DNA of 64,000 nucleotides. Source: Methylobacillus flagellatus_A. GTDB lineage: Bacteria > Pseudomonadota > Gammaproteobacteria > Burkholderiales > Methylophilaceae. The translations under genes and the position numbers were made by a program. Under the pieces are notes generated by a model. That model did not search any database. It was not told the origin of the DNA and saw nothing but the letters and a program-made list of their open reading frames with translations. Of the stretch, positions 17,204 through 29,542 are shown piece by piece. Location: the NCBI RefSeq assembly GCF_031344055.1, contig NZ_JADBEN010000002.1; one strand, 5' to 3'. Every line of letters starts with the position of its first letter. Position 1 is the first letter of the stretch.

Positions 17204-18520
17204 TCAGAGCCGGTTGAGCTGCTGGACATGTTCGCGCTGGTAGGCGGCATCGCGGTTGAACTCGGGATAGCCCACCTCGCCATGCTCCGTGATATCCAGC
17301 CCGCGCTGTTCGTGCATGGTGCTGACGCGTAAGCCGATCGTGCGTGACAACAACCCGTACATCAGCAACGCGCTGAGGAAGACCCAGACGAAAGCCACGG
17401 CTACCCCGATCAGCTGCACGATGACCTGGTTGAGGTCGAACATATTGCCCTTGAGGAACAAGCCGGCCGCAATCGTGCCCCATACGCCGCTGAAGCCATG
17501 CACGGCCACCGCGCCCACCACGTCATCCAGTCTTAATTTTTCCAGCGCCCATACCCCGAACATCGTGACGATCCCGCCCACAAAACCGGTCAGTACCGCA
17601 TACGGCACATCCATGCTGGCGCAACCTGCGGTAATCGCCACCAGCCCGCCCAGGCTGCCGTTGACCACGTAGGCCATCAGCACCGGCTGGCGCATGGCCA
17701 GCGCAGTCAGCAACGCCCCCACCGCGCCTGCGGCGCCGGCCATATGCGTATTCAGGAGAATCGGGCCGATCTCGGCGCCTGCCGCCAGCGTGCTGCCGCC
17801 GTTGAAGCCAAACCAGCCGAACCAGAGCAGGAAGCCACCCATCGCCACCAGGCTGAGGTTATGTCCCGGGATCATGTGCACCTCGCCCTTGCTGCCGAAA
17901 CGCCCCAGCCTGGGGCCAAGCACCATGATGCCCGCCAACGCGCACCATGCCCCGACCGAATGCACCACTGTGGAGCCGGCAAAATCGATGAAGCCCATCT
18001 GCCTGAGCCAGCCATGCTCATTCCAGGCCCAGCTGCCGAACACCGGGTAGATCAAGGCCATGATGCCGCAAGCCCCCAGCAGGTAGGCGACGAAGCGCGT
18101 GCGCTCGGCCATGGCGCCGCTCACGATGGTCGCTGCCGTCGCCGCGAACATCAACTGGAAAAACAGCATGCTGGCACTCCAGTCGTCGCCGTAGGCCAAG
18201 GCAAAATGATCGGTGCCGATCCAGCCGCTGGGGTTGCCGCCGAACATCAGGCCGTATCCCACCAGCCAGAACAACAACGCCCCGACCGCCAGATCCATAT
18301 AGTTCTTCATCATCACATTCACGGCGTTCTTGGCGCGCGCCATGCCGCTCTCCAGCATGGCGAACCCCGCCTGCATCATGAACACCAGCGCGCCGGAAAT
18401 CGCCACCCACACGCTATCCATGGCCTGCGCCTGGGATGAGCCATCGCCTGCGGATACTGCTGGGAGACCAAGAAAGTAAAGGCAGAAAAAAGCGGATAGC
18501 GGGAACAGGAATATTTGCAT
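17204..18520 (-). CDS. amt: ammonium transporter Amt
   Basis: This 438-residue Amt/MEP/Rh protein conducts ammonium/ammonia across the inner membrane. A cleavable signal peptide (about residues 1-24) precedes eleven predicted helices. The pore twin histidines are H187 (STVVHSVGAW) and H341 (AVHGFSGVWG), and the substrate-recruitment Asp is D179 (FIDFAGS). The C-terminal tail LRVSTMHEQRGLDITEHGEVGYPEF is the conserved regulatory tail contacted by PII (GlnK). No glnK is adjacent; instead an unknown gene follows. Nitrogen control (NtrBC/PII) is likely from family knowledge but no sigma-54 promoter was found. Confidence 0.95.
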   Translation of the reverse strand: MQIFLFPLSAFFCLYFLGLPAVSAGDGSSQAQAMDSVWVAISGALVFMMQAGFAMLESGMARAKNAVNVMMKNYMDLAVGALLFWLVGYGLMFGGNPSGWIGTDHFALAYGDDWSASMLFFQLMFAATAATIVSGAMAERTRFVAYLLGACGIMALIYPVFGSWAWNEHGWLRQMGFIDFAGSTVVHSVGAWCALAGIMVLGPRLGRFGSKGEVHMIPGHNLSLVAMGGFLLWFGWFGFNGGSTLAAGAEIGPILLNTHMAGAAGAVGALLTALAMRQPVLMAYVVNGSLGGLVAITAGCASMDVPYAVLTGFVGGIVTMFGVWALEKLRLDDVVGAVAVHGFSGVWGTIAAGLFLKGNMFDLNQVIVQLIGVAVAFVWVFLSALLMYGLLSRTIGLRVSTMHEQRGLDITEHGEVGYPEFNRDAAYQREHVQQLNRL

Positions 18521-18631
18521 GGCGGCTTCTTATGGTTGTTCGCGGTTTGCGGGTTACCCGAGCAAAAGCACGAAAAATGCCAGCCACGACATTTGCTGCT
18601 TTACCGGCTCTCTATCGCATGCTGAATGCCG

Positions 18632-19582
18632 TTATTCGTTTCCGCTAGCGATATCCGGACGCCGCGGCTTTCGCCGATAGCCGACGACTTTGCGCCTGGG
18701 CGGCTCGGGCGCCCTTTCCAGCATCGCCTGCGTGCGCGTTCCCGCATCTGCGATCAACGCTGTGATCAGCTCCGCCTCGGGCAGGTTGTGCCAATATTTT
18801 TTCGGCATTTCCTTTTGCATGGCCTTGAGCTTGAGGCGCGCGGGATTGAAGATATGCCGGTAGTAGCTCAGCCACAGCGCTTCGCCGGCATCCTCCGCGG
18901 GCAGCGCCTCTGGCTTGCCCCCTGGCAGGAAATGCAGCATGTCGCCGTCCCAATGCATGCCCATGCGCGGGCTCATGATGGTCCAGTCCATCGCGGCGAA
19001 ACGCCCGATGAAGAAAGGCGCGATCGCCGCCATGATGTGGTGCTCCGGCTCGAACCAGGCCAGATAGCGCGGCCGGCCCTCCACCATGGCCTCGCGGAAC
19101 CGGACGAACGCCGTCATTTTGTGCATATCGCGCCGCACCGCCTTGACCATGGCGTTGAGGCGGGCAATATCAGGATCCCCTGCCAGCCTCATCAGGCCGC
19201 GCTCCCGCTGCAAGCGCCATAGCGCCCGATAAAGCAAGCCAAAGCGTTCCGGCGCCCGGTGCAGGATCACCGGGCGCACCAGCTCGACGAATTGGCGCGG
19301 CACCATTAGGCGCACGCTGTCGCCAGACGGCTGCTGCTGCCCGTCTGGCATGGCTGACGGCACAATATTGGCTTTCCCCTGAGCGGCAACGCAAAATTGA
19401 TCGCCAGCCGGGTTCGCTGCATCATTCGCCATCGCCAGAAAATCTTCCTGAACCGCCTCGTCTGCGGCCGGCCTCACGTACCAGTCCACATCCTGCGGCG
19501 CGACGCCTTGGGAGACCAGCCGCCGCGCCGCGGCGCGCCAGCCTTCGATATCGGTTTCATCCTGGAGATAAACGTTGTGCAT
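18632..19582 (-). CDS. DUF4130 (TIGR03915-type) putative DNA repair/metabolism protein
   Basis: The protein is 316 residues from the ATG encoding MHNVYLQDETDIEGW. The C-terminal half matches the DUF4130 domain: FGLLYRALWRLQRER, NAMVKAVRRDMHKMTAFVRFRE, and LAWFEPEHHIMAAIAPFFIGRF, then MDWTIMSPRMGMHWDG. This domain is often found beside or fused to UdgX-type uracil-DNA glycosylases and always near the radical SAM protein that precedes it here (17-base gap, same strand). The activity is not established; a role in DNA base repair is inferred. A longer upstream in-frame extension overlaps the radical SAM gene and is rejected. The upstream LexA-type palindrome suggests SOS induction of both genes. 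Confidence 0.82.
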   Translation of the reverse strand: MHNVYLQDETDIEGWRAAARRLVSQGVAPQDVDWYVRPAADEAVQEDFLAMANDAANPAGDQFCVAAQGKANIVPSAMPDGQQQPSGDSVRLMVPRQFVELVRPVILHRAPERFGLLYRALWRLQRERGLMRLAGDPDIARLNAMVKAVRRDMHKMTAFVRFREAMVEGRPRYLAWFEPEHHIMAAIAPFFIGRFAAMDWTIMSPRMGMHWDGDMLHFLPGGKPEALPAEDAGEALWLSYYRHIFNPARLKLKAMQKEMPKKYWHNLPEAELITALIADAGTRTQAMLERAPEPPRRKVVGYRRKPRRPDIASGNE

Positions 19583-19599
19583 ATGACGCCGGCAGTGCT

Positions 19600-20835
19600 T
19601 TACATGAACAATCCCAGCTGCTGCGGGGCTGTACGCGTGTCCTTGAGCCGCGCCGACAGGCTGGCGGCATCCAGCGTCGCGCCGGGATGATGGTCCGGCA
19701 ACTGGATAAACGGCAGCATGCGGTTTATCGGGGCATGCATGCGCACCAGGTCGTCCAGCCGCACCGCGCGCACGCGGCGGGCTGCCAGGATGCGCTGCAC
19801 GTTGCGCACCCCCAGGCCCGGCACGCGCAGCAACGTAGACTTGGGCGCGCGGTTGAGGTCGACGGGAAACATGGCGCGGTTCCGCAGCGCCCATGCCGTC
19901 TTGGGGTCCATGTCCAGCGCCAGCATGCCTTGTTCGCCGGTAATGATTTCATGCGACTCGAACCCGTAGAAGCGCATCAACCAGTCCGCCTGGTACAGCC
20001 TGTGCTCCCGCGCCAGCGGCGGCGACTGCAACGGCAATGCCGGGCTCGCATCGGGGATGGGACTGAACGCGGAATAGTAGACTCGCCGCAAGCGGTAGCG
20101 CCCATACAGCTCGGCGCTGGCGCTGAGTATCGTCCTGTCGTCCGTAGCGTCCGCCCCGACGATCATTTGCGTGCTTTGTCCGCCTGGGGAAAATTTCGGC
20201 GGGCGCTTGCCGCTGGCGGTCTTGTCCTTCCCGGCGTCAATGCGTTCGCGCAGCCGCGCCATCGACATGCGGATGGCCGCGCCGTCCTTTTCCGGCGCCA
20301 GCGCGGACAGGCTTGCCGCCGTCGGCAGCTCGATATTGATGCTCAGCCGGTCCGCATAGCGCCCTGCGCGCGCCAGCAATTCCGGGGCGGCATCCGGGAT
20401 GGTTTTCAGGTGAATGTATCCGCGGAAGCCATGCTCCTCGCGCAGGATGCGCGCCACCTCGACCACCTGCTCCATGGTGTAGTCCGGATTCTGGATAATG
20501 CCCGAACTCAGGAACAATCCCTCGATGTAGTTGCGGCGGTAAAACGCCAGCGTCAGCTGCACCACTTCGTCTATGCTGAAGCGCGCCCGCGGCACATTGC
20601 TGCTGACACGGTTGACGCAGTAGACGCAGTCGTACAGGCAAAAATTGGTGAGCAATATCTTCAACAGGGAAATACAGCGGCCGTCCGGCGCGTAGCTGTG
20701 GCAAATCCCCGTGCCCGTGGTCGAGCCTATGCCCTTGCCGTCCCGCGAGTCGCGCCGCTCGGTGCCGCTGGAGGCGCACGAGGCGTCGTATTTGGCGGCA
20801 TCGGCCAGGATTTCGAGTTTCTGTTTCACCTGCAT
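19600..20835 (-). CDS. putative DNA modification/repair radical SAM protein (TIGR03916 type)
   Basis: This is a radical SAM enzyme of 411 residues. The [4Fe-4S] cluster motif C-x3-C-x2-C is C66LYDC70VYC73. Downstream are the (beta/alpha) barrel strands and a C-terminal helix-hairpin-helix (VPGLGVRNVQRILAARR), consistent with DNA binding. The family is annotated as putative DNA modification/repair but its reaction is unknown. Two in-frame ATG codons (20841 and 20835) compete. The first overlaps the LexA-like palindrome and neither has a Shine-Dalgarno, so the start is uncertain and could be leaderless. It forms an operon with the DUF4130 gene. Confidence 0.86.
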   Translation of the reverse strand: MQVKQKLEILADAAKYDASCASSGTERRDSRDGKGIGSTTGTGICHSYAPDGRCISLLKILLTNFCLYDCVYCVNRVSSNVPRARFSIDEVVQLTLAFYRRNYIEGLFLSSGIIQNPDYTMEQVVEVARILREEHGFRGYIHLKTIPDAAPELLARAGRYADRLSINIELPTAASLSALAPEKDGAAIRMSMARLRERIDAGKDKTASGKRPPKFSPGGQSTQMIVGADATDDRTILSASAELYGRYRLRRVYYSAFSPIPDASPALPLQSPPLAREHRLYQADWLMRFYGFESHEIITGEQGMLALDMDPKTAWALRNRAMFPVDLNRAPKSTLLRVPGLGVRNVQRILAARRVRAVRLDDLVRMHAPINRMLPFIQLPDHHPGATLDAASLSARLKDTRTAPQQLGLFM

Positions 20836-20840
20836 CGGCA

Positions 20841-20860
20841 TATTGTACGTTCGTACAATA
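20841..20860. promoter_or_regulatory. predicted LexA operator of the radical SAM-DUF4130 operon
   Basis: TATTGTACG-TT-CGTACAATA is a perfect palindrome with a two-base centre, and contains GTAC-N4-GTAC. The same GTAC-N4-GTAC lies between -35 and -10 of the lexA gene at 51191-51210. It overlaps or abuts the start codon. Confidence 0.7.
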
Positions 20861-20985
20861 CATTTGCCTACTCCCTGGCTAAGCGCACTGTCAGCTTCGG
20901 GAGAAATCAAGGGCCAATCCGGGCCGTAACAGCGGGCATGATAATTGCTGATCTGGAGACAGGCATCACTACAAGAAAGCAAAGC

Positions 20986-23636
<2,651 letters not shown>

Positions 23637-23637
<1 letters not shown>

Positions 23638-23749
23638 GCGCTGCCACAAAATCCTGCTGGCGTTGTTGCCCTGCCTGGCCGTACTGCTTGTACTGCCTGC
23701 GGCAGGGTGCCTAGCCAGCATCGCTTCGCTGAATTTTGTTAGCCGCTCT
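23637..23749 (+). repeat. stop-codon hairpin element, copy 2
   Basis: Starts on the last base of the stop codon of the CheW-fusion gene and has the same orientation. The outer arms are AGCGCTGCCACAAAATC and its partner in GAATTTTGTTAGCCGCTCT. The core has GGCGTTGTTGCCCTGCC, GGCCGTACTGCTTGTACTG and TGCGGCAGGGTGCC. Confidence 0.75.
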
Positions 23750-23762
23750 CCAAGTCTGGCCG

Positions 23763-24701
23763 TCAGCCCCCCGCCTTGAGGTTGCGCATCTTGCTGGTGG
23801 CGAGCGCGGCGGCTGCGGTGCGGGTTTCCACGCCGAGCTTGGCGAAGACGTGTTCCATGTGCTTGTTGACGGTGCGCGGGCTGGTGCCGAGGATGTCGCC
23901 GATGTCGCGGTTGGTCTTGCCCTTGATCGCCCAGTAGAGCACCTCGGATTCGCGCTGGGTCAGGCCGAAGGTTTGCATCAGGGCCTCAATCTGGGCGGCG
24001 TCGGACTCCTCCCTGAGGATGATGACCCATTGCTCCTCGGTATTGAGGTCGGCCGGGGAGAAGATCAGGCGGCCGCTGCCTTGCACCACGGTCAGCGGGT
24101 TGGCTTCGGCGCCGCTGGCTTTCAGGCTGACTAGCCATTTGAGCAAGGGCTGCGGCGTGTGCGTTTCGGCATCGGCCTCGCTGGTGCTGAAATACCGTTG
24201 CATCCAGTCCCGTGCCAGGGGCGTCTGCCAGACGATGCGGCCGCTCGCGGGCAATACGGCGATGGCCGCCTGTCCGAAGGCATCAAGGGCGCCGCGCGCC
24301 TGATGCATCTGGCGCGACGCCTGCAGGTGGGTGCTGATGCGCGCCAGAACTTCGGCGGTACGGATGGGCTTGGTGACGTAATCGGTGCCGCCGGCGGCAA
24401 AGCCTGCCACCACGTGCTCGGACTCGGTGAGCCCGGTCATGAAGATCACAGGAATATGGCGGGTGTTGAGGTTGGCCTTGAGTCTGGCGCAGACCTCGAA
24501 ACCATCCAGCCCCGGCATAATCGCATCCAGCAGGATGATGTCCGGGCGCGCCTCTTCCGCGCGCCTGAGCGCGGTCTCGCCGTTGTTGGCCACCAGCACC
24601 ATGTAGCCGGATTCGTCCAGCGCATCGTGCAGCACGGCCAGGTTGTCCGGCACGTCGTCCACGATCAGCACCACCGCAGTGTCTTTTCTAGCCTCCATCA
24701 T
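23763..24701 (-). CDS. LuxR/NarL-family two-component response regulator with central PAS-like domain
   Basis: The protein has 312 residues. The N-terminal receiver domain (about 10-125) has the phospho-acceptor Asp in DIILLDAIMPGLDG and the conserved Lys in YVTKPI. The middle part (about 140-235) resembles a degenerate PAS domain (FGQAAIAVLPASGRIVWQTPLARDW, then VIILREES). The C-terminal LuxR-type HTH is LTQRESEVLYWAIKGKTNRDIGDILGTSPRTVNKHMEHVFAKLG in register (key recognition helix SPRTVNKHMEHVF). It starts inside the last codons of the upstream transporter-kinase gene (14-base overlap), so it is translationally coupled to it and is most likely its output regulator. Likely targets are the fmd/urt/ure genes, by position only. 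Confidence 0.9.
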   Translation of the reverse strand: MMEARKDTAVVLIVDDVPDNLAVLHDALDESGYMVLVANNGETALRRAEEARPDIILLDAIMPGLDGFEVCARLKANLNTRHIPVIFMTGLTESEHVVAGFAAGGTDYVTKPIRTAEVLARISTHLQASRQMHQARGALDAFGQAAIAVLPASGRIVWQTPLARDWMQRYFSTSEADAETHTPQPLLKWLVSLKASGAEANPLTVVQGSGRLIFSPADLNTEEQWVIILREESDAAQIEALMQTFGLTQRESEVLYWAIKGKTNRDIGDILGTSPRTVNKHMEHVFAKLGVETRTAAAALATSKMRNLKAGG

Positions 24702-27700
24702 TCACTTCTTCCAACATTTTCCGCATTGCTTCAAGTTCGAATTGCTGCGACAGCTGGCGCATGACCGCAACAAAAGTCCCATACCGGTCGTCCTGGCCGA
24801 TCTCGTCGAGCTTGCGGGTGATGCCGCGCACGTAGCCCACCTTGATCAAGGCCATCAATTCGTCCCGCTGCTCCTTGGACGGCGCTTCCACCGCATTAGC
24901 CCCGGAAGCGACGGCAATACCCGCATCGGCAACCGCGTCGCCCACCTCGGTCACCCATTCCAGCTTGAGCTGCTCGCCGATCCAGCGCAGCAGCTCCATC
25001 ACGTTCACCGGCTTGACGATGAAATCCGAGGCCGGGATGCCTGCGGTGTTTTCCAGGCCCTTGTCGAACGCATTGGCCGAGACGATCGCGATCGGCACGT
25101 CGGACTGGTGCACCTTGCGTATCATGTAGCTCGCCTCCCAGCCGTCCATGTCCGGCATGGCAAGGTCCATGAGGATCACGTTGGGCTTGAACTCGGTATA
25201 GACCTGCAGGCACTCGCGCCCGCTCGCCGCCTCCGCCACCTCGAAGCCCAGGGGCTGGAGGATATTCTTGAGCAGCTCCCTGTCCACCTGTTCGTTGTCC
25301 ACCACCAATATGCGCCGGCGCGGGCCTTTGTAGGCCAGCGGCATGGGCATGGAGGCGTTCTCGATCTCTTCAGCCACCCGCACCTGCGATAGGAATAGGC
25401 GGATATTGAACTGGCTGCCCTGCCCCGGCGTGCTGCGCACCGTGAGCTGGCCGCCCATGAGCTCGGTCAGCATCTTGCTGATGGTGAGGCCGAGGCCGGT
25501 GCCGCCGATATTGCTGTTGGCGGCGGCCGAACCGCGCGCAAACGGCTCGAACACTTTCTCGATCTCCTCCGGCGCAATGCCCGGGCCGGTATCCTCGATG
25601 CTGATATTGAGCATTTCGCGCGCATAGCGCAGCTTGAACGAAACGCCGCCCTGGCGCGTGAACTTCACGGCGTTGCCGAGGATGTTGATGAGGATCTGGC
25701 TCAGGCGCTTCTGGTCGATGCGCACCACCTTGGGCAAATCGCCATGCAGTTCGTAATGGAAGCCGATGCCCTTGTTGTGCGCCTGTAGCTCGAACATGCT
25801 CACGAGCTGCTGGATGAATTCGGGGAAACGCACCAGGCGCAGGTCGAACGTTAGCTTGCCGCTCTCGATGCGCGCGATGTCCAGCGTGCCCTCGATCAGG
25901 GACAGCAAATGCTCGCCGCTGCGGCGGATCACGCGGATCGACTGGTGGCGGCTCTCCGGGATGCTGGGGTCGTTGTCCAGCAGCTGGGCATAGCCGAGGA
26001 TACTATTGAGCGGCGTGCGCAACTCATGGCTGATGCCCGTGATGTAGCGGCTCTTGGCCTGGTTGGCCTGTTCCGCGACCTGGCGCGCGCGCTGCAGTTC
26101 GGCGTCGGTCTGCCGGTGCAGGGTAATCTCGCGCTGCAGCAAATTGGTCTGGCGGTTGGACTCCTCCTGCGCCACGCGCCGGCTCTCCGAGGTCAGCACG
26201 ATCCACCAGGCAATGATGCCGCTCGCGAACGCAAGCGCGGCGAAGACCTTGAAGTAGCCCAGCCTGAGCTCGGGCAGCAGGACTTCCTTCTCGCCCGTGA
26301 AGGTGAGCGATTCATGGAAATAGATCAGTCCGAACAAGGCGCTGAGGAACGCCAGCGTCACCGCCATCAGCAGCAGGTAATGCCCCAGGCCGCTCTGCAT
26401 CACCTCGACCCAGCTCTCCGGCAGCACCCGCCGCATCACGCGCTGCCATTGGTACTCGATGCGGCCGTGCGGCTTGCAGATATCGTTGCAGCGCGCGTCC
26501 AGCGAGCAGCATAGCGAGCAGATCGCGCCCTGGTAGGCCGGGCAATGCGCCATGTCGTCGACCTCGTACTGCTTCTCGCAGATGCTGCAGCGCTGCACGC
26601 CGCTCACCGGCTGGTAGCTCACCGGCCGGCGTGCGATGTAGTACCTGCCCCTGGTCAGCCAGGCGATCAGCGGGGAAACCACCAGCGCGGTGCCGAGCGC
26701 GATCAAGGCCGAGAACGCTTCCGCCTCGACGCCGAATACGCCGAAGAACGCGGCCACCGACAGCAGCGAGGCGATCACCATCGCCCCGACGCCGACCGGG
26801 TTGATGTCGTAAAGGTAGGCGCGGCGGAACTCGATGCCCTTGGGGCTCAGGCCCAGCGGCTTGTTGATGACGAGGTCGGCCACCACTGCCGTGATCCAGG
26901 AAATGGCGATATTGGAGTACAGGCCCAGCACCTGCTCCAGCGCCTGGAACACGTCCATCTCCATGAGGATGATCGCGATCATGGCATTGAACACCACCCA
27001 CACCACTCGGCCCGGGTGGCTGTGCGTGAGGCGCGCGAAGAAATTGGACCACGCGAGGGAGCCCGCATAGGCATTGGTCATGTTGACCTTGATCTGCGAA
27101 ATCACCACGAAGAACACCGTCACCGCCAGCACGATTTCTGGATTAGAAAACACCTGGCTGAAGCCGGCCATATACATCTGGTTGGGGTTGACGGCCTGCT
27201 CGAAAGACCTGGCGCCTTCTACCGCCAGGTAGGCCAGCAAGGCGCCGCCCAGCATCTTGAGCATGCCGAGCGATATCCAGCCCGGCCCTGCCACCAGCAC
27301 GCCCAGGTGCCAGCGGAAGCGGTTCTTGCGCGTCTTTTCCGGCATGAAGCGCAAGAAGTCCACCTGCTCGCCGATCTGCGGGATCAAGGCCATGCCGACC
27401 GCCATCGCCGTGCCGAACATCAACAGGTTGAAGTCGCTGTCGTAGCCAGACTTGCCCGCGAACTCGCCCAGGCGGCCGAGCACGCCGGGGTCCTTGTAGA
27501 TGATGAACACGTAGGGCAATGCGAGCAGGAACAGCCAGACCGGCTGGGTAATCATCTGGATGCGGCTGACCAGGGTGACGCCGTGGGTCACCAGCGGCAC
27601 GATCACCAGCGCGCTCACCAGGTAGCCGATGTAGAGCGGCAGGTCGAAATACAGCTCCAGCGCATAGGCCATGATGGCCGCCTCGAGCGCGAACAGGATG

Positions 27701-28131
27701 AAGGTGAACGAGGCGTAGACGAACGAGGAGATGGTGGAGCCGATGTAGCCGAAGCCCGCGCCGCGTGTGAGCAGGTCCATGTCCAGCCCGAACTTGGCCG
27801 CGTAATAGCTGATCGGCAGCCCGGTCATGAAGATCACCAGCCCGATGGCGAGAATGGCCCAGAAAGCGTTGGTGAAGCCGTAATTGACGGCCAGCGTGCC
27901 GCCGATCGCCTCCAGCACCAGGAAGGAAATCGCGCCGAACGCGGTATTGGCGACGCGGAAGATCGACCACTTGCGGAAGGAGCGCGGCGTGAACCTGAGC
28001 GCGTAATCCTCCAGCGTCTCGTTGACCACCCAGGTGTTGTAGTCGCGGCGCACCTTGACGATGCGCTGCGTGGGTTCCATCACCTCGCCAACGCCCCCGC
28101 TTGCCCCCGCCTGATAGTCAATCGCCGTCAT
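24688..28131 (-). CDS. NCS1-type transporter fused to hybrid histidine kinase/response regulator
   Basis: The protein is 1147 residues from ATG 28131 (TTG 28182 and ATG 28164 are alternatives; no start has an ideal ribosome site). Residues about 20-500 form a twelve-helix permease of the nucleobase:cation symporter-1 family. The signature TPRSFRKWSIFRVANTAFGAISFLVLEAIGG is visible in part, as are GAGFGYIGSTISS and IGEQVDFLRFMP. Residues 515-555 hold eight Cys (515, 518, 530, 538, 541, 542, 548, 552), suggesting a double zinc-binding module. Two further helices lead to a histidine kinase with H702 (SHELRTPLNS) and an N box (NILGNAVKFT). A receiver domain has D989 (LMDLAMPDMDG). The short helical tail lacks an obvious HPt histidine. 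By analogy with CbrA-type SSS-kinases it probably senses substrate through the permease; urea, allantoin or a nucleobase are candidates. Confidence 0.87.
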   Translation of the reverse strand: MTAIDYQAGASGGVGEVMEPTQRIVKVRRDYNTWVVNETLEDYALRFTPRSFRKWSIFRVANTAFGAISFLVLEAIGGTLAVNYGFTNAFWAILAIGLVIFMTGLPISYYAAKFGLDMDLLTRGAGFGYIGSTISSFVYASFTFILFALEAAIMAYALELYFDLPLYIGYLVSALVIVPLVTHGVTLVSRIQMITQPVWLFLLALPYVFIIYKDPGVLGRLGEFAGKSGYDSDFNLLMFGTAMAVGMALIPQIGEQVDFLRFMPEKTRKNRFRWHLGVLVAGPGWISLGMLKMLGGALLAYLAVEGARSFEQAVNPNQMYMAGFSQVFSNPEIVLAVTVFFVVISQIKVNMTNAYAGSLAWSNFFARLTHSHPGRVVWVVFNAMIAIILMEMDVFQALEQVLGLYSNIAISWITAVVADLVINKPLGLSPKGIEFRRAYLYDINPVGVGAMVIASLLSVAAFFGVFGVEAEAFSALIALGTALVVSPLIAWLTRGRYYIARRPVSYQPVSGVQRCSICEKQYEVDDMAHCPAYQGAICSLCCSLDARCNDICKPHGRIEYQWQRVMRRVLPESWVEVMQSGLGHYLLLMAVTLAFLSALFGLIYFHESLTFTGEKEVLLPELRLGYFKVFAALAFASGIIAWWIVLTSESRRVAQEESNRQTNLLQREITLHRQTDAELQRARQVAEQANQAKSRYITGISHELRTPLNSILGYAQLLDNDPSIPESRHQSIRVIRRSGEHLLSLIEGTLDIARIESGKLTFDLRLVRFPEFIQQLVSMFELQAHNKGIGFHYELHGDLPKVVRIDQKRLSQILINILGNAVKFTRQGGVSFKLRYAREMLNISIEDTGPGIAPEEIEKVFEPFARGSAAANSNIGGTGLGLTISKMLTELMGGQLTVRSTPGQGSQFNIRLFLSQVRVAEEIENASMPMPLAYKGPRRRILVVDNEQVDRELLKNILQPLGFEVAEAASGRECLQVYTEFKPNVILMDLAMPDMDGWEASYMIRKVHQSDVPIAIVSANAFDKGLENTAGIPASDFIVKPVNVMELLRWIGEQLKLEWVTEVGDAVADAGIAVASGANAVEAPSKEQRDELMALIKVGYVRGITRKLDEIGQDDRYGTFVAVMRQLSQQFELEAMRKMLEEVNDGG

Positions 28132-28217
28132 GCAGCCGTGTTGTTCTCCGTTAATGCCTGCCATCAATGCAGCAAGTTTCAAGCCAGTCAGGCACTAGAA
28201 AACCATATTCCCTCTAT

Positions 28218-28239
28218 TGTCCGGCTAATCAACCGGACA
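28218..28239 (-). terminator. hairpin downstream of ureJ
   Basis: TGTCCGG/CCGGACA 7-bp stem with an 8-nt loop lies 18 nt past the ureJ stop. There is no T run, so it may be a processing or stability hairpin rather than an intrinsic terminator. Confidence 0.4.
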
Positions 28240-28256
28240 TACGCCCATGGCGATAA

Positions 28257-28820
28257 TCAGCTTGCCAACAACCATGCACCTAGCACCATCATGGTGCATC
28301 CAAAAATTGAATGCACCAAAACAGGAAGCCGCAAGCGGCGGCTGGACAATGCCAGGCCGAGCATATGCAGCAGCGCGGTTGCGGCCAGCATGCCGAGCAT
28401 CACCGCCAAACCTTGATCGGCCAGCTCGCTGCCATGGGCAACGCCGTGGAACAGGGCGAACAAGGCGACCAGCCCGGCTTGCAGCGCCCTTGGCAGGCGC
28501 AGGCTGATGACAAGCAATGCGCCCAAGGCCATCACGCTCGCGGAGAGCAGGGTTTCAATGCCGGGCAGGCGGTAGCCCGCCATGCCGATGACGGCGCCCA
28601 GCGCCATGACGGCAACGAAAGTGACAGGAAGCTGCCAGCGCGCCGCGCCGCCGATGCGCCCAGCCCATAAGCCGACGGCAAGCATGACCAGCAAATGGTC
28701 CAGCCCGGTGAGCGGATGCATGAAGCCGGCCAGCAAGCCTTGGGCTTCGTGCCCAGGGTGCGCGAAAGCCAGCGGGGAGAACGCCAACAGGCCCAGTGCT
28801 GCGAAACGATGGATTTTCAT
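28257..28820 (-). CDS. ureJ: HupE/UreJ family nickel transporter-like protein
   Basis: The 187-residue membrane protein has a signal peptide (MKIHRFAALGLLAFSPLAFA) followed by the HPGHE motif and the family signature GFMHPLTGLDHLLVMLAVGLWA. A second His cluster is in LFALFHGVAHGSEL. HupE/UreJ proteins mediate Ni(II) uptake for urease or NiFe hydrogenase. It is the last gene of the urease block, 24 bases behind ureG, and no hydrogenase genes are present, which favours the UreJ role. Confidence 0.9.
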   Translation of the reverse strand: MKIHRFAALGLLAFSPLAFAHPGHEAQGLLAGFMHPLTGLDHLLVMLAVGLWAGRIGGAARWQLPVTFVAVMALGAVIGMAGYRLPGIETLLSASVMALGALLVISLRLPRALQAGLVALFALFHGVAHGSELADQGLAVMLGMLAATALLHMLGLALSSRRLRLPVLVHSIFGCTMMVLGAWLLAS

Positions 28821-28844
28821 ATGTTTTCCTTATTTTTTGGCTTG

Positions 28845-29456
<612 letters not shown>

Positions 29457-29542
29457 TACTTGGTCCAATATTTAAAAATCACTCAAAAACAAAGCTCAAC
29501 ACGGTAACTATCCATAAAAAAGGCTCGCCACTCACCCAAAGC

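Noticed and set aside
19687..20985. Long in-frame extension upstream of the sensor-CheW gene, antisense to the radical SAM gene
   Set aside because: The translation is Arg/His/Ala-rich and mirrors the opposite-strand gene; homology to sensor and CheW domains starts only after 20986.
26545..28416. 623-codon plus-strand open frame across the transporter-kinase gene
   Set aside because: Composition (H, R, D, E, Q rich, no domains) fits an antisense shadow of a long GC-rich gene.
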